A stretch of 64,000 bases of DNA from an uncultured Enterocloster sp. (GTDB lineage Bacteria > Bacillota > Clostridia > Lachnospirales > Lachnospiraceae), in contig CALWRY010000006.1 in NCBI GenBank assembly GCA_944384065.1, forward strand, positions 1 to 64,000. Reading direction: 5' to 3'. Positions within the stretch are counted from its first letter, which is position 1; every line of letters starts with the position of its first letter. This document shows, piece by piece, positions 1 through 8,543 of this stretch. The notes beneath the pieces were generated by a model. The model did not search any database and had not been told where the DNA came from. It saw only the letters and a program-made list of their open reading frames with translations. The position numbers and the translations under genes were made by a program.

Positions 1-396
1 AAGCTTAGCCCCCCACTGGCTGGTTATGGTCATCTGGGTGCTGGCGTGAAGCTCCATGCCGGGGAAATGCTCCCGCATCACCCGCAAAGCCCCCAGATCC
101 TGGACGATCACCCCGTCCAATCCCTGCCGGTAAAAGGGCGTCATATAGTCTGTGAGCTCCGCCAGCTCCTCCTCCTTGAACAGGGTGTTCACCGTCATGT
201 ACAGCCGCCGCCCGTGTAGGTGGACAAAATCAATGGCCCCCAAAAGCCCCTCCTCGTCCGCGTTCTCCGCGTAAGCCCTGGCCCCAAACCGGGGGCCTCC
301 CATATAGGCGGCATCCGCGCCAGCCGCCACCGCTGCCCGCAGGCAGTCCAGGGATCCTGCCGGAGCCAGAAGCTCCGCCTGTCTCTTCTCTCTCAT
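1..396 (-). CDS. U32 family peptidase, 5' part only (runs off the window)
   Basis: The first 132 codons are present and the rest lies left of the window. The start ATG at 396 is preceded by AAAGGAG at 8 nt. The N-terminus (ELLAPAGSLDCLRAAVAAGA, then GGPRFGARAYAEN and a VQDLGALRVMRE segment) is the typical beginning of the U32 collagenase-like family, whose bacterial members include tRNA and rRNA hydroxylation factors (TrhP, RlhA). It follows zapA in the same direction, a common order in Clostridia. Which U32 subgroup it belongs to, for example the long type with a DUF3656 region, cannot be decided from this fragment. Confidence 0.88.
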   Translation of the reverse strand, partial: MREKRQAELLAPAGSLDCLRAAVAAGADAAYMGGPRFGARAYAENADEEGLLGAIDFVHLHGRRLYMTVNTLFKEEELAELTDYMTPFYRQGLDGVIVQDLGALRVMREHFPGMELHASTQMTITSQWGAKL

Positions 397-544
397 CGCC
401 AATCTCCTTTTTTGCTGGAGCATACACGCTCTAAAGCGCAAAAAGATGCCTCAGGCAAAGCCATGAGACACCCCCGTTTCAACGTTTCAACAAGCGGTTC
501 CGTCGGCAAGTAAAAACGCCCCGCCCAGCGTTCCTGCAGCCAGC

Positions 545-1195
545 CTATCTGCGTCCATCCCTGTGGCCGCCTGCCTTCTCCGCAGCTGCCAGCGCTCTGC
601 GCACCAGAGCCTCATTGGCCGCCGCAGCCTCCTGCTTGGCCTGGCCAAAGCCGCTTACCTGCTCCGCAGGCTTCTTATCCGCTTCCGCCTGCCGCTTCTC
701 TGCTTCCGCGCGCAGCCTTTCCGTCTCCGCCTGCCGCTTCTCTGCTTCCGCACGCAGCCTTTCCGCTTCCGCCTGCCTCGCTTCGGCCTCCGCCCGCAGC
801 TTCTCCCGCTCCGCCTCCAGGGAGGCGGCCTTCTTCTGCAGCTGCTCCAGCTCTCTCTGCCTCTCCTCCAGATCCTTCAGCACGGCCTCCAGCTTCATCT
901 GGGTTCCCACCAGCTCGTGCTTTAAGCTGTAGGTCTCCTTCTCCATGGCGTCCCGCTCGCTCACCGCCCTGTCGGCCTCCTCCCGGGCCTTAAAATAATC
1001 GTCCGCCACATTCAGTCCCAGCATCGCCATCTGATAATCGCTGTTCTGCTTGCCAAAACCAGGAATCTTCCGCATCGCCGTCAGCTTCTCATTCACATAG
1101 CTGGCTGTCTTCTGGAGATAGGCCTCGCCCTCGCTTCCCGTCAGGGTGTAAATTTTACCATCTATCAAAACCTGTGCATAATTTTTCGTATCCAT
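545..1195 (-). CDS. zapA: Cell division protein ZapA with long coiled-coil tail
   Basis: The first ~95 residues (AQVLIDGKIYTLTGSEGEAY, then ALNVADDY-like text with MAMLGLNVADDYFKA) match the ZapA fold, which binds and bundles FtsZ at the division site. Ordinary ZapA is ~85-100 aa. This protein is 216 aa and continues as a highly charged E/K/R/A-rich coiled coil from about residue 90 to 180, including a 14-residue double-heptad unit (RQAE.ERLRAEAEK) repeated in tandem. The gene lies between ruvB and the U32 peptidase. The ZapA assignment is firm. The role of the extended tail is unknown and may be further self-association. Confidence 0.85.
   Translation of the reverse strand: MDTKNYAQVLIDGKIYTLTGSEGEAYLQKTASYVNEKLTAMRKIPGFGKQNSDYQMAMLGLNVADDYFKAREEADRAVSERDAMEKETYSLKHELVGTQMKLEAVLKDLEERQRELEQLQKKAASLEAEREKLRAEAEARQAEAERLRAEAEKRQAETERLRAEAEKRQAEADKKPAEQVSGFGQAKQEAAAANEALVRRALAAAEKAGGHRDGRR
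695..778. repeat. 42-bp tandem repeat inside zapA
   Basis: Two adjacent copies (695-736 and 737-778) differ by only a few bases and encode the 14-residue coiled-coil unit of ZapA. The unit is a multiple of 3, so copy number changes by slippage would keep the frame. A degenerate partial unit follows on either side. Confidence 0.8.
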
Positions 1196-1264
1196 CGTCT
1201 TTCTCCCGTATCTTCATTGTAACATACGAACGCCCAAGTCACAACCCCGGCATACGCCCTTTTC

Positions 1265-2269
1265 CTACGCCTGCTCCGGCATGGCAATTCCCAGATGCCG
1301 GTAGGCGGCCGGCGAGACCGTCCGGCCCCTGGCCGTCCGGTTTAACAGGCCGTTCATAAGAAGGTAAGGCTCATACACGTCCTCCAGGGTTCCCGCGTCC
1401 TCCCCCAGGGCTGCGGCCAGGGTGTCAAGCCCCACCGGGCCCCCGGAGAATTTCTCAATAATGGTGAGAAGGATGTTCCTGTCGTTCTGATCCAGTCCCA
1501 GCTTGTCCACATCCATGATGTCCAGGGCGAAATCCGTCACCTCGCGGGTAATCCTCCCGTCGTACTTGACCTGGGCAAAATCACGCACCCGCTTGAGCAG
1601 ACGGTTGGCCAGCCGGGGCGTGCCCCGGGATCGCCTGGCAAGCTCCATGGCCCCGCTCTCCTCCATCTCCACCCCCAGAATGCGGGCGGAATTGAGAATA
1701 ATCGTGGCCAGTTCCTTAGGGGTGTAAAATTCCAGCCTCTGCACCACGCCGAACCGATCCCTTAGGGGCGCAGTGAGAAGTCCTGCCCTTGTGGTGGCCC
1801 CCACCAGGGTAAAATGGGGCAGCTCCAGCCGAATGGATCGGGCTGTGGAGTCCTTCCCCAGCATAATGTCAATGGCAAAATCCTCCATGGCCGGGTAGAG
1901 AACCTCCTCCACCTGCCGGTTCAGCCGGTGGATCTCATCCACAAAGAGCACATCCCCCTCCTGGAGATTGTTGAGAATAGCCGCCATCTCCCCGGGCTTC
2001 TCGATGGCCGGCCCGCTGGTCACCTTCATCCGGGTTCCCATCTCGTTGGCGATAATCCCCGCCAGGGTGGTCTTTCCCAGTCCGGGCGGCCCGTAAAAAA
2101 GCACATGGTCCAATGCCTCTCCCCGGCTCCTCGCCGCCTCTATATAAATTTTCAGGGTGGACTTAAGCTTTTCCTGCCCCACATAGTCCTTCAGATACTG
2201 GGGCCTCAGCGTGGCCTCTATGGGCACGTCCTCCTGGGTCACATCCGTCGTAATCATCCGCCGCTCCAT
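1265..2269 (-). CDS. ruvB: Holliday junction branch migration ATPase RuvB
   Basis: This is the 334-aa AAA+ motor of the RuvAB complex, which drives Holliday junction branch migration during recombinational repair. Visible motifs are Walker [10 protein letters not shown] (residues 60-68), Walker B VDEIH, sensor GATTRAG, and the PLRDRFG arginine-finger region, followed by the C-terminal winged helix. The length equals that of the family. It starts 21 bp after the ruvA stop, so the two are co-transcribed. The M1 start ([11 protein letters not shown]) fits family N-termini. Confidence 0.98.
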   Translation of the reverse strand: MERRMITTDVTQEDVPIEATLRPQYLKDYVGQEKLKSTLKIYIEAARSRGEALDHVLFYGPPGLGKTTLAGIIANEMGTRMKVTSGPAIEKPGEMAAILNNLQEGDVLFVDEIHRLNRQVEEVLYPAMEDFAIDIMLGKDSTARSIRLELPHFTLVGATTRAGLLTAPLRDRFGVVQRLEFYTPKELATIILNSARILGVEMEESGAMELARRSRGTPRLANRLLKRVRDFAQVKYDGRITREVTDFALDIMDVDKLGLDQNDRNILLTIIEKFSGGPVGLDTLAAALGEDAGTLEDVYEPYLLMNGLLNRTARGRTVSPAAYRHLGIAMPEQA

Positions 2270-2290
2270 ACTTTCCGTAAACCTCTGCTA

Positions 2291-2911
2291 TCATAAAAAT
2301 GTCAAATACTTCAGCGAAGCCTTCAGCACATCCTCCGCCGTCATATCTTCCCTGCTCTCAACCCTGCGCACAGCGCCTGCGGCCTCCCCCTGGGTGTATC
2401 CCAAGGCCACCAGGGCCTCCACGGCCTCCTTTCTAGCCTCGTCAAGCCCTGCCGCCGGCAGCGCTTCCCCGCCCGGCGCGCTCTCTCCCAGAGCATACAG
2501 GGAGGCCTCCAGGGGCATCTTATCCTTCAGATCCAAAATCAGCCGCTGGGCCGTCTTGCTCCCCACTCCCGGAGCCTTGGAGATGGCCTTCACATCCCCT
2601 GCCAAAATAGCGAGCCGCAGAGCGTCCGGCTTCATAGCCGATAAAATTCCCAGCGCCGCCTTGGGGCCGATGCCGCTGACCCCTAAAAGCTGGCGGAACA
2701 TATCCCGGTCCTGCTTGTGGAGAAAGCCGTAGAGCGTCATGGCGTCCTCCCGGACCTGAAAATAGGTATGGACCAGAATCTCCTCCCCAACCCTTGGCAG
2801 CTCGTCCAGAAGAGAGAGGGGGACGTGGACCGCCAGCCCCACAGGCCCTGCCTCCACAATGATCCGGTCCTCCTCCACCGCGCTGAGTCTTCCCTTGACA
2901 TATGAAATCAT
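2291..2911 (-). CDS. ruvA: Holliday junction DNA helicase subunit RuvA
   Basis: The 206-aa junction-binding subunit forms the tetramer that loads RuvB. Domain I (MISYVKGRLSAV...) is an OB fold. The two helix-hairpin-helix segments contain LLGVSGIGPKAALGIL and APGVGSKTAQRLILDLKDK. The C-terminal domain III (YTQGEAAGAVRRV...) contacts RuvB. The reading frame is open further upstream, but the ATG at 2911 has AGGAG at 8 nt and gives the family N-terminus, so it is chosen. Operon with ruvB. Confidence 0.97.
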   Translation of the reverse strand: MISYVKGRLSAVEEDRIIVEAGPVGLAVHVPLSLLDELPRVGEEILVHTYFQVREDAMTLYGFLHKQDRDMFRQLLGVSGIGPKAALGILSAMKPDALRLAILAGDVKAISKAPGVGSKTAQRLILDLKDKMPLEASLYALGESAPGGEALPAAGLDEARKEAVEALVALGYTQGEAAGAVRRVESREDMTAEDVLKASLKYLTFL

Positions 2912-3057
2912 CCGCTTCTCTCCTGTCTCCTCATACTGTCCTCCATCATAGCATAGAGCGCCCGCCAATGCAAGGCTTCGAACACACATTCTGTCTGTGC
3001 CTCTTGCGCCCCTGGGGAATCTGCGATAAACTAACGGGGAGAAAGGAGAATCCGCAC

Positions 3058-4176
3058 ATGAAAACCATCAAGCATCCCATCGCCTTTTCCCCGGCCTATC
3101 CCTTGGAGCGCATTGCGCCCCGGGAGGACCTGCTCTTTTTTGACATTGAGACCACCGGCTTTTCCGGCACAAGCTCCCAGCTCTATCTCATCGGCTGCGT
3201 CTACTTCGACGGCTTTGGCTGGAGGCTGATCCAGTGGTTCGCGGATACCCGCGGCTGCGAGGCCCAGCTGCTTGACGCCTTTTTCTCCTTTATGAAGGAC
3301 TTCCGGGTGCTGGTCCATTTCAACGGCGACGGCTTTGATATCCCCTATCTCTTAAAATGCTGCAGCCGCCTGGGCCTCTCCCATTCCTTTGACGGGATAG
3401 AAAGCCTGGATATCTACAAAAAAATAAAGCCCCTGCGCTCCTTTTTGGGGTTAGAGAGCATGAAGCAGAAGGCTGTGGAGGCCTTTCTCGGGGTGAGCCG
3501 GGAGGATGTCTACACCGGGGGAGAGCTCATCGACGTCTACCGCCGGTATCTATATACCGGGGACGAAGACCTTCTGCGCCTTCTCCTCCTCCACAATGAG
3601 GACGACTTAAAGGGCATGCCCGCCATTCTCCCCATATTGCACTATCCGGACGCGCTAAGCTCCCCCTTTCTTCTCAGGGAGTCCTGCCTTCTCCCCCGGG
3701 AGGGCGGCGCGCCCTGCCTGCGCCTTTTGTGGGAGAGCCCTGTCACAGTGCCCATCCCCCTGGAAAAGGAGCGCTCCCCGGTAAATCTGGAGCTGGCGGA
3801 AAACTCCCTCTCCTGCCTTATCTCCCTCCGCCAGGGCGAGCTGAAATATTTCTATCCCAACTACGAAGACTACTACTACCTTCCCCTGGAGGACCAGGCA
3901 GTGCACAAGAGCGTGGGGGAATACGTGGACCGGTCCGCCCGGAAAAAGGCCACAGCCCGCACCTGCTACACCCGCAGCTGCGGCCTCTTTCTCCCCCAGT
4001 TCTCTCCCCTGTGGAAGCCGGCCCTGAAAGAGGACTACAGCGCGCCCTTAAGCTACACGCCCTACAAGGAGGAGCTCTTCTCTAAGCCCGAGATATCTGC
4101 GGCTTACGCCAGGCAGGTTCTGGACTTTGTGCGGGAGACAGGAAAGAGGCGGGAAAAGACAGGCGAACCGGCTTGA
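3058..4176 (+). CDS. YprB-like RNase H-fold 3'-5' exonuclease
   Basis: The 372-aa protein begins its nuclease domain at DLLFFDIETTGFSG (DEDD motif I), continues with VHFNGDGFDIPYL (motif II) and HNEDDLKGM (motif III), a pattern typical of the YprB_RNaseH-like family of Firmicutes. The C-terminal half is not recognisable to me. The ATG at 3058 has GAAAGGAG upstream; the open frame extends earlier but without a ribosome binding site. It diverges from ruvA and its substrate (DNA or RNA) is not known for most family members. A strong terminator follows it. Confidence 0.85.
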   Translation: MKTIKHPIAFSPAYPLERIAPREDLLFFDIETTGFSGTSSQLYLIGCVYFDGFGWRLIQWFADTRGCEAQLLDAFFSFMKDFRVLVHFNGDGFDIPYLLKCCSRLGLSHSFDGIESLDIYKKIKPLRSFLGLESMKQKAVEAFLGVSREDVYTGGELIDVYRRYLYTGDEDLLRLLLLHNEDDLKGMPAILPILHYPDALSSPFLLRESCLLPREGGAPCLRLLWESPVTVPIPLEKERSPVNLELAENSLSCLISLRQGELKYFYPNYEDYYYLPLEDQAVHKSVGEYVDRSARKKATARTCYTRSCGLFLPQFSPLWKPALKEDYSAPLSYTPYKEELFSKPEISAAYARQVLDFVRETGKRREKTGEPA

Positions 4177-4213
4177 CGCCAGGATATTTTATTCGGAAAG
4201 GAGAGCTATTTTA

Positions 4214-4262
4214 AAAAGCAGAAGCCCTGTCCCTCCGCCAGACATTGCTTCTGCTTTCTTTT
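4214..4262. terminator. Bidirectional rho-independent terminator between yprB-like and xerD
   Basis: The arms AAAAGCAGAAGC (4214-4225) and GCTTCTGCTTT (4247-4257) pair over at least 9 bp with flanking A and T tracts on both sides and a 21-nt loop. It sits between two convergent genes and can serve both. Confidence 0.8.
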
Positions 4263-4274
4263 AAACCAGAACCG

Positions 4275-5123
4275 TTACTTCCCCCTGGAATACACCGCGT
4301 ACATCTGGGCCGTGGTGCTGTCCGCATGGCCTAGCATGGCCTGGACCGCGCGGATGTCCGCCCCGCTGCGGATGAGATGGGCGGCAAAGGAATGCCGCAG
4401 GGTGTGAGGCGTGATGTCCTCTGTAATCCCCGCCTTCTCCCCGTAGGATTTGATAATCTTCCAGAAGCCCTGGCGGCTCATAGCCCCGCCGCTGCAGTTG
4501 GTAAACAACAGATCCGAATCCTTCCCCTTTAAAAGCTCCTCCCTGGCCTTCTCCAGATAAGCTGTCAGGGCCTTCTTGGCCGGCCTTCCAAAGGGCACCA
4601 TCCGCTCCCTGCTCCCGTCCCTGCAGGTGATATAGCCCACCTGCATATTTACGTCCGCTAGCTTCAGGTGAATCAGCTCCGACACACGGATACCTGTGGC
4701 GTAGAGCAGCTCCAGCATGGCCTTGTCGCGGATCTCCTTGGGACTGGAGGATCCGGGCTGGCGCAGCAGGTCATTCACCTGGCTGACACTCAGAATCACC
4801 GGGGCCTTCTTCTCAATCCGGGGCGCCCGCAGAAGCTGGGAGGGATCCTTTAAAATCTTCCCCTCCTGGAACAGATATCCAAAAAACGCCTTTATGGAGG
4901 CCAGCTCCCTGGATATGGTGGAAGCCGCCCTTCCCTCCCGCTCCAGATAAAGGACATAGGAATTCAGGCTGGTCCGTGTGACCTTCCCCACCTCATGGAT
5001 TCCGCTTCCCTCCAAAAACGCGGCCATCTGCTTTAAATCCCGCTGATAAGAAACCTCCGTATTCTTTGATGTCTTCTTTACATCCCGCAAATAACCAGTA
5101 AACTCCTGTATTTCCTCTGTCAT
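4275..5123 (-). CDS. xerD: XerD-like site-specific tyrosine recombinase
   Basis: The 282-aa protein has an N-terminal SAM-like core-binding domain (residues 1-95) and a C-terminal tyrosine recombinase domain with R146 (ATGIRVSEL), H240 and R243 (HTLRHSFAAHL), H266 (LGHAD) and Y275 as nucleophile. The beta-hairpin that usually carries the catalytic lysine (GKGNKER in typical XerD) reads RDGSRER here, without lysine. Synteny with NUDIX and spoIIM-like genes, as in the nudF-spoIIM-fur-xerD region of Bacillus, supports chromosomal XerD (dimer resolution at dif) over a phage integrase. The ATG at 5123, preceded by GGGGAAAGG, is preferred over longer in-frame starts. Confidence 0.85.
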   Translation of the reverse strand: MTEEIQEFTGYLRDVKKTSKNTEVSYQRDLKQMAAFLEGSGIHEVGKVTRTSLNSYVLYLEREGRAASTISRELASIKAFFGYLFQEGKILKDPSQLLRAPRIEKKAPVILSVSQVNDLLRQPGSSSPKEIRDKAMLELLYATGIRVSELIHLKLADVNMQVGYITCRDGSRERMVPFGRPAKKALTAYLEKAREELLKGKDSDLLFTNCSGGAMSRQGFWKIIKSYGEKAGITEDITPHTLRHSFAAHLIRSGADIRAVQAMLGHADSTTAQMYAVYSRGK

Positions 5124-5320
5124 ACCTTTCCCCGCCATGAAGGAAGCGCCAAAACGCGCGCGGCATCCCGCTCCGGGCACCGGCGCTCAGCGCATTTACC
5201 CCGCCGTTTTCCTTCATATAACTTCTTTCGTCCAAAAATCGCCCAAAAGGGCGTGCTAGGTAACATTATAGCGGCATTTCACTGCAAAATCAAACACTAT
5301 TTTCCCACCTGCGAAAAATT
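5124..5320. other. Intergenic stretch upstream of xerD
   Basis: No convincing gene is seen. The xerD frame stays open some way upstream, without a ribosome binding site. The stretch ends at a 154-nt inverted-repeat element. Confidence 0.5.
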
Positions 5321-5474
5321 ATTACTCCTCATCCGTGCATCTTCTTGACTACACATCCGTGCAGTCAAGAAGCCGAAATTGTCATCCCTATGCGGATATA
5401 GGTCCCCGAATGCTCTCTCAAGCAAGCTTGGATCACAACCGGGGACCTATATCCGCGCACGGCTGAGGAGTAAT
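5321..5474. repeat. 154-nt branched inverted-repeat element (copy 1)
   Basis: The outer arms 5321-5338 and 5457-5474 match 17 of 18. Inside lie a hairpin with a perfect 10-bp stem (CTTCTTGACT 5341-5350, AGTCAAGAAG 5363-5372) and a second with a perfect 17-bp stem (5392-5408 with 5440-5456) whose loop contains AAGCAAGCTT. The AAA-ATPase gene ends inside the right part (stop at 5433), so its last residues are encoded by the element. A similarly sized element lies at 22862-23016. It may be a structured 3' UTR, a terminator or a palindromic mobile repeat. Confidence 0.75.
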
Positions 5475-7061
5475 GAAATTTTCCACCCGCTCAATCACGC
5501 AGCTGTGGGTTTTTGTCTTTTTGTCATAGTTGATGCCTGCCAGCAGAAGATTTCCCCGGTAATCCTTAAGGGCCTCCACATACCGCCGCTCCTTAATCTG
5601 CGCGATTGCTCCCTCTGCGCTCTCATTCCATTTTAACTCGATCACTGCCGCCGGCTTGTCCCCGTAAAGCCTGCGGGGAATAAAGCACACATCCGCAAAG
5701 CCCTTTCCCCCCGGCATCTCCCGGACAATCGTATAGTATTCCCTGGCAAAATAGAAGGCCAGATTGATGGTGCAGCTCAAGGAATTTTCATCGTTGTATT
5801 GGAGAATCGAAATCTCCCGGTGGGCGCGGTCAATTCCCTCTGCCACTGCCTTCCCGTCCATGGCCCACAGCGCTTCCAGAAGCTTTCTCGAATCCTCCAG
5901 GGACCGGATCACCTCCTGCCAGTCCATGGTGCTGATGGCATTCACATACTCCCGGGAGACCTCTTTATTGGGAATTCCCACAGTATGATCCCACAAACGG
6001 TAGCTCAGATACCCCAGGTGCACCAGAAGCGTCAGCACATCGTCCCGCCCCTGAAAGGTAGTCATATCATTGGAAAAGGTTCCCGTATTAATGGTTATCC
6101 GGTCCCCTGCCAGCATCCGCACCACAGAATCCTTTAACCCGTCAAAGTTCATCCGAATGTACACCTTTAAGGCCTCATAGGTTTCCGTCTGATTCCAGTA
6201 ATTGTCGAATACGCCGCTTAACATGGCGTCCACAATGGACTTGGGGCTGTACATGGAGTAGATCTTTCTCTCATTTCCCTCCACTACCGCCATCTCGTAA
6301 CCGTCGTACCAGGCTGCCGCCTCCTCATAGCTTCTTCCGTATTTTTCGCACAGCTCCCGCACCTCTTCCCCGGTAAATCCAAAGAAGCGGGCTGTCTCCC
6401 TGGGATTGGTCATGGAATACTCCGTAAACATATTGAGGGCTGAATGGGAGCCATACTTCTTGATGGGAAGAATTCCCGTCATATAAGCCAGAGCCACATA
6501 ATTCTGATCCTTCAGCCAGGCCCGCAGGAAGTCAAGATACTGCTTCTGGGCCTCCCTGTCCTGCTTGTACTCCCGAAACAGGCAGTCCCACTCATCGATG
6601 AGTATTACAAAGGGCCGTCTGGTATACGCGAAAATATCCTGCATCACAAAGGGCAGATACCTTCCCTCCACATATTCCGGATAAGCCCGCTTTAAATCGG
6701 CACTCACCCGCGCCTGGAGCATATCCAGCATTTCCCCGGCGCTGCGGGCCGCGCTCAAAAACTCCTGCATATTAATCTTCACCACATCGTACTGGTTCAG
6801 ATGTTTTTTATAATCCTGGGTCCTGCTCACCGCCAGGCTGTCAAACAGGGGTGAGGCGTCCTCCCCGCCCCCATAATAGGCGGTCAGCATATCGGCCGCC
6901 ATAGACTTTCCGAAGCGCCTTGGACGGCTGATGCACATATATCTCTGCAGCGTATTTATATATCGGTTTGTCACCTCTATAAACCCAGTTTTGTCCACAA
7001 ATATACGCGACCGCAGTGCCATCTGAAATACGCTGCTCCCCGGATTCACATACGCCCCCAT
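5433..7061 (-). CDS. AAA-ATPase-like / PD-(D/E)XK nuclease (DUF1703) family protein
   Basis: The 542-aa protein has an N-terminal AAA-ATPase-like domain: a FVDKTGFI segment, P-loop-like CISRPRRFGKSMAADML near residue 50, Walker B-like FVILIDEWD near 170, and YMTGILPIKKY. The C-terminus has a PD-(D/E)XK nuclease-type region (FADVCFIP...AAVIELKWN, then AIAQIKERRY). This two-domain family is often multicopy in gut anaerobes and its function is unknown. ATG 7061 has AGGAGGGG at 5 nt. A consensus promoter lies about 100 bp upstream, separating it from spoIIM. The last ~14 residues read into the structured repeat. A truncated relative lies at 32372-33484. Confidence 0.82.
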   Translation of the reverse strand: MGAYVNPGSSVFQMALRSRIFVDKTGFIEVTNRYINTLQRYMCISRPRRFGKSMAADMLTAYYGGGEDASPLFDSLAVSRTQDYKKHLNQYDVVKINMQEFLSAARSAGEMLDMLQARVSADLKRAYPEYVEGRYLPFVMQDIFAYTRRPFVILIDEWDCLFREYKQDREAQKQYLDFLRAWLKDQNYVALAYMTGILPIKKYGSHSALNMFTEYSMTNPRETARFFGFTGEEVRELCEKYGRSYEEAAAWYDGYEMAVVEGNERKIYSMYSPKSIVDAMLSGVFDNYWNQTETYEALKVYIRMNFDGLKDSVVRMLAGDRITINTGTFSNDMTTFQGRDDVLTLLVHLGYLSYRLWDHTVGIPNKEVSREYVNAISTMDWQEVIRSLEDSRKLLEALWAMDGKAVAEGIDRAHREISILQYNDENSLSCTINLAFYFAREYYTIVREMPGGKGFADVCFIPRRLYGDKPAAVIELKWNESAEGAIAQIKERRYVEALKDYRGNLLLAGINYDKKTKTHSCVIERVENFITPQPCADIGPRL

Positions 7062-7163
7062 TTTCACCCCTCCTGAACTTCTTAAAACATTGACATCCGG
7101 CAGCAGACAAGCCCTATCCGTCCCCCGGCATACGCCGCCTCCCGCCCGGTTGGTTATGCCTTT

Positions 7164-7192
7164 ATTATACCCCAGGCATCAGGCAATAGCAA
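7164..7192 (-). promoter_or_regulatory. Sigma-A-type promoter of the AAA-ATPase gene
   Basis: On the minus strand, TTGCTA (7192-7187), a 17-nt spacer and a perfect TATAAT (7169-7164) lie ~100 nt upstream of the start codon. This is one of the cleanest promoters in the host part. Confidence 0.75.
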
Positions 7193-7261
7193 GGTGCGCT
7201 GGCTTCCCCTGTACCCTGCCTTCCTCTGCCCTGCGCCCAGCCGCCTCACTCAGGCCCAGCC

Positions 7262-7828
7262 TCACCCCTGCCGCATCAAAAGCATCCACACCTCCAAAAA
7301 GGCCCCGGCCGCCATAATCCCCAAAAGCACAAGCGCAGGCGCCAGGTGAAGCCTCTTTTCCCGCTGCCCGGCCCACCCCGCCAGGACGCCCCACACCAGC
7401 CCGTACAGGATACCCTGGGGTAGCAGGGCGGCCAGAAACAGGGGAAGCCCTAAAATCCCCTTCTGGATTGTGAGCACTGTAAGTATGGCTGCCAGGGACA
7501 TCCCCCCATGGGCAGTGAGCAGGCCGAAAAAGAACCGGCTGCACACCGTCAGGCCCACCACCCACCCGATGAGGCAGGCCGCCTCCCTCCTGCGCAGGAT
7601 CCCAAAAAACGCCCGGCCTGCCCCTTGGGAGAGCGCCCCCGCTGCGGATATCTCCGCCGCCGGATCCGTTCCCGCGCTGCCGATCCCCGCCGCGCCCCCA
7701 AAGGCATGGAAGATCCCCGTATCATAAAAAATAAGGGCCAGGGCCATTCCGGCGCCCAGCCCCGCTATAAAACAAAAAAGCAGCCAGTCCCCATATGTAA
7801 ATCGTCTCATGCTTTTTAAAAACACCAA
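7262..7828 (-). CDS. spoIIM: SpoIIM-like stage II sporulation membrane protein
   Basis: The 188-aa hydrophobic protein has about five membrane segments (for example WLLFCFIAGLGAGMALALIF, then LIGWVVGLTVCSRFFFGLL, GILGLPLFLAALLPQGILYG and a C-terminal APALVLLGIMAAGAFLEVW). SpoIIM with SpoIID and SpoIIP forms the peptidoglycan-remodelling machine of engulfment. The call leans on size, topology and position between a NUDIX gene and xerD, as in Bacillus, rather than on a sharp motif. The start may be the GTG at 7828 or the ATG at 7810 (MRRFTYGDW). Confidence 0.65.
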   Translation of the reverse strand: MVFLKSMRRFTYGDWLLFCFIAGLGAGMALALIFYDTGIFHAFGGAAGIGSAGTDPAAEISAAGALSQGAGRAFFGILRRREAACLIGWVVGLTVCSRFFFGLLTAHGGMSLAAILTVLTIQKGILGLPLFLAALLPQGILYGLVWGVLAGWAGQREKRLHLAPALVLLGIMAAGAFLEVWMLLMRQG

Positions 7829-7926
7829 GACCCATCCGCCTTCCGCTTTCTCTCTACCACCATATGCGCAGAACGGGGACTTTATGCGATCCGTTCAGCT
7901 GCGAAAGCCCCGGACCTCCCTCTGCT

Positions 7927-8508
7927 CTACGCCATCTCGTCCTTCTTATCCACAGAGCGGTACTTCCTCGCATAGGCCATAATCGCCGCTATGGTCTTGC
8001 CGTCCGTGATCTCCCCCTGGTAAATCTTCTCCTCCAGATCTTTTAAATCCCAGGCTTCCACATCAATGACCTCATCCTCGTCCAGATGCTGGTGGGAGGG
8101 CATCAGCTTTCTCGCCACAAAGATGTCAATGGCCTCGTCACAGAATGCCACCGTGGTGTTCACGCTAATCAGGTACTCCATGTTCTCCGTCCTAAACCCG
8201 GTCTCCTCCTCCAGCTCCCGGTAGGCGCACTCGATCTTGGGCTCCTTCGGATCATCCAGCTTCCCTGCGGGGATCTCCAGGGTGTAGCGGTCCAGCGCGT
8301 TCCTGTACTGGCGCACCATGAGGATCTTCCCCTCGGCGGTCACCGGAAGCACTGCCGCAGCCCCGTCATGGTGAATAAAATCCCAGTGGGCCTCGTGTCC
8401 GTTTGCCAGCACGGTATCCTCATAAATCTTTAAAATCGCGCCCTGGTATTTCAACTGCCGGTCCAGGCGCACCACCGGCATTCCCTCATTTTCCGGTTTC
8501 TTTGCCAT
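7927..8508 (-). CDS. nudF: NUDIX hydrolase, probable ADP-ribose pyrophosphatase
   Basis: The 193-aa protein carries a complete Nudix box: GKLDDPKEP, then YRELEEETGF with the REx2EExG core that binds the catalytic metal ions. The preceding VRQYRNALDRYTLEIPAG is typical of ADP-ribose pyrophosphatases (NudF type), which hydrolyse ADP-ribose to AMP and ribose 5-phosphate. The start ATG has AGGAGAGAAGC before it. It lies 35 bp after proC and 98 bp before the spoIIM-like gene. Confidence 0.9.
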   Translation of the reverse strand: MAKKPENEGMPVVRLDRQLKYQGAILKIYEDTVLANGHEAHWDFIHHDGAAAVLPVTAEGKILMVRQYRNALDRYTLEIPAGKLDDPKEPKIECAYRELEEETGFRTENMEYLISVNTTVAFCDEAIDIFVARKLMPSHQHLDEDEVIDVEAWDLKDLEEKIYQGEITDGKTIAAIMAYARKYRSVDKKDEMA

Positions 8509-8543
8509 GCTTCTCTCCTCTTTCCTTTCGCCGTCTGCTGCGT

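Noticed and set aside
4275..5123. Phage integrase for the prophage
   Set aside because: It is 30 kb away, in the nudF-spoIIM-xerD neighbourhood and of XerD size, so a chromosomal role is more likely.
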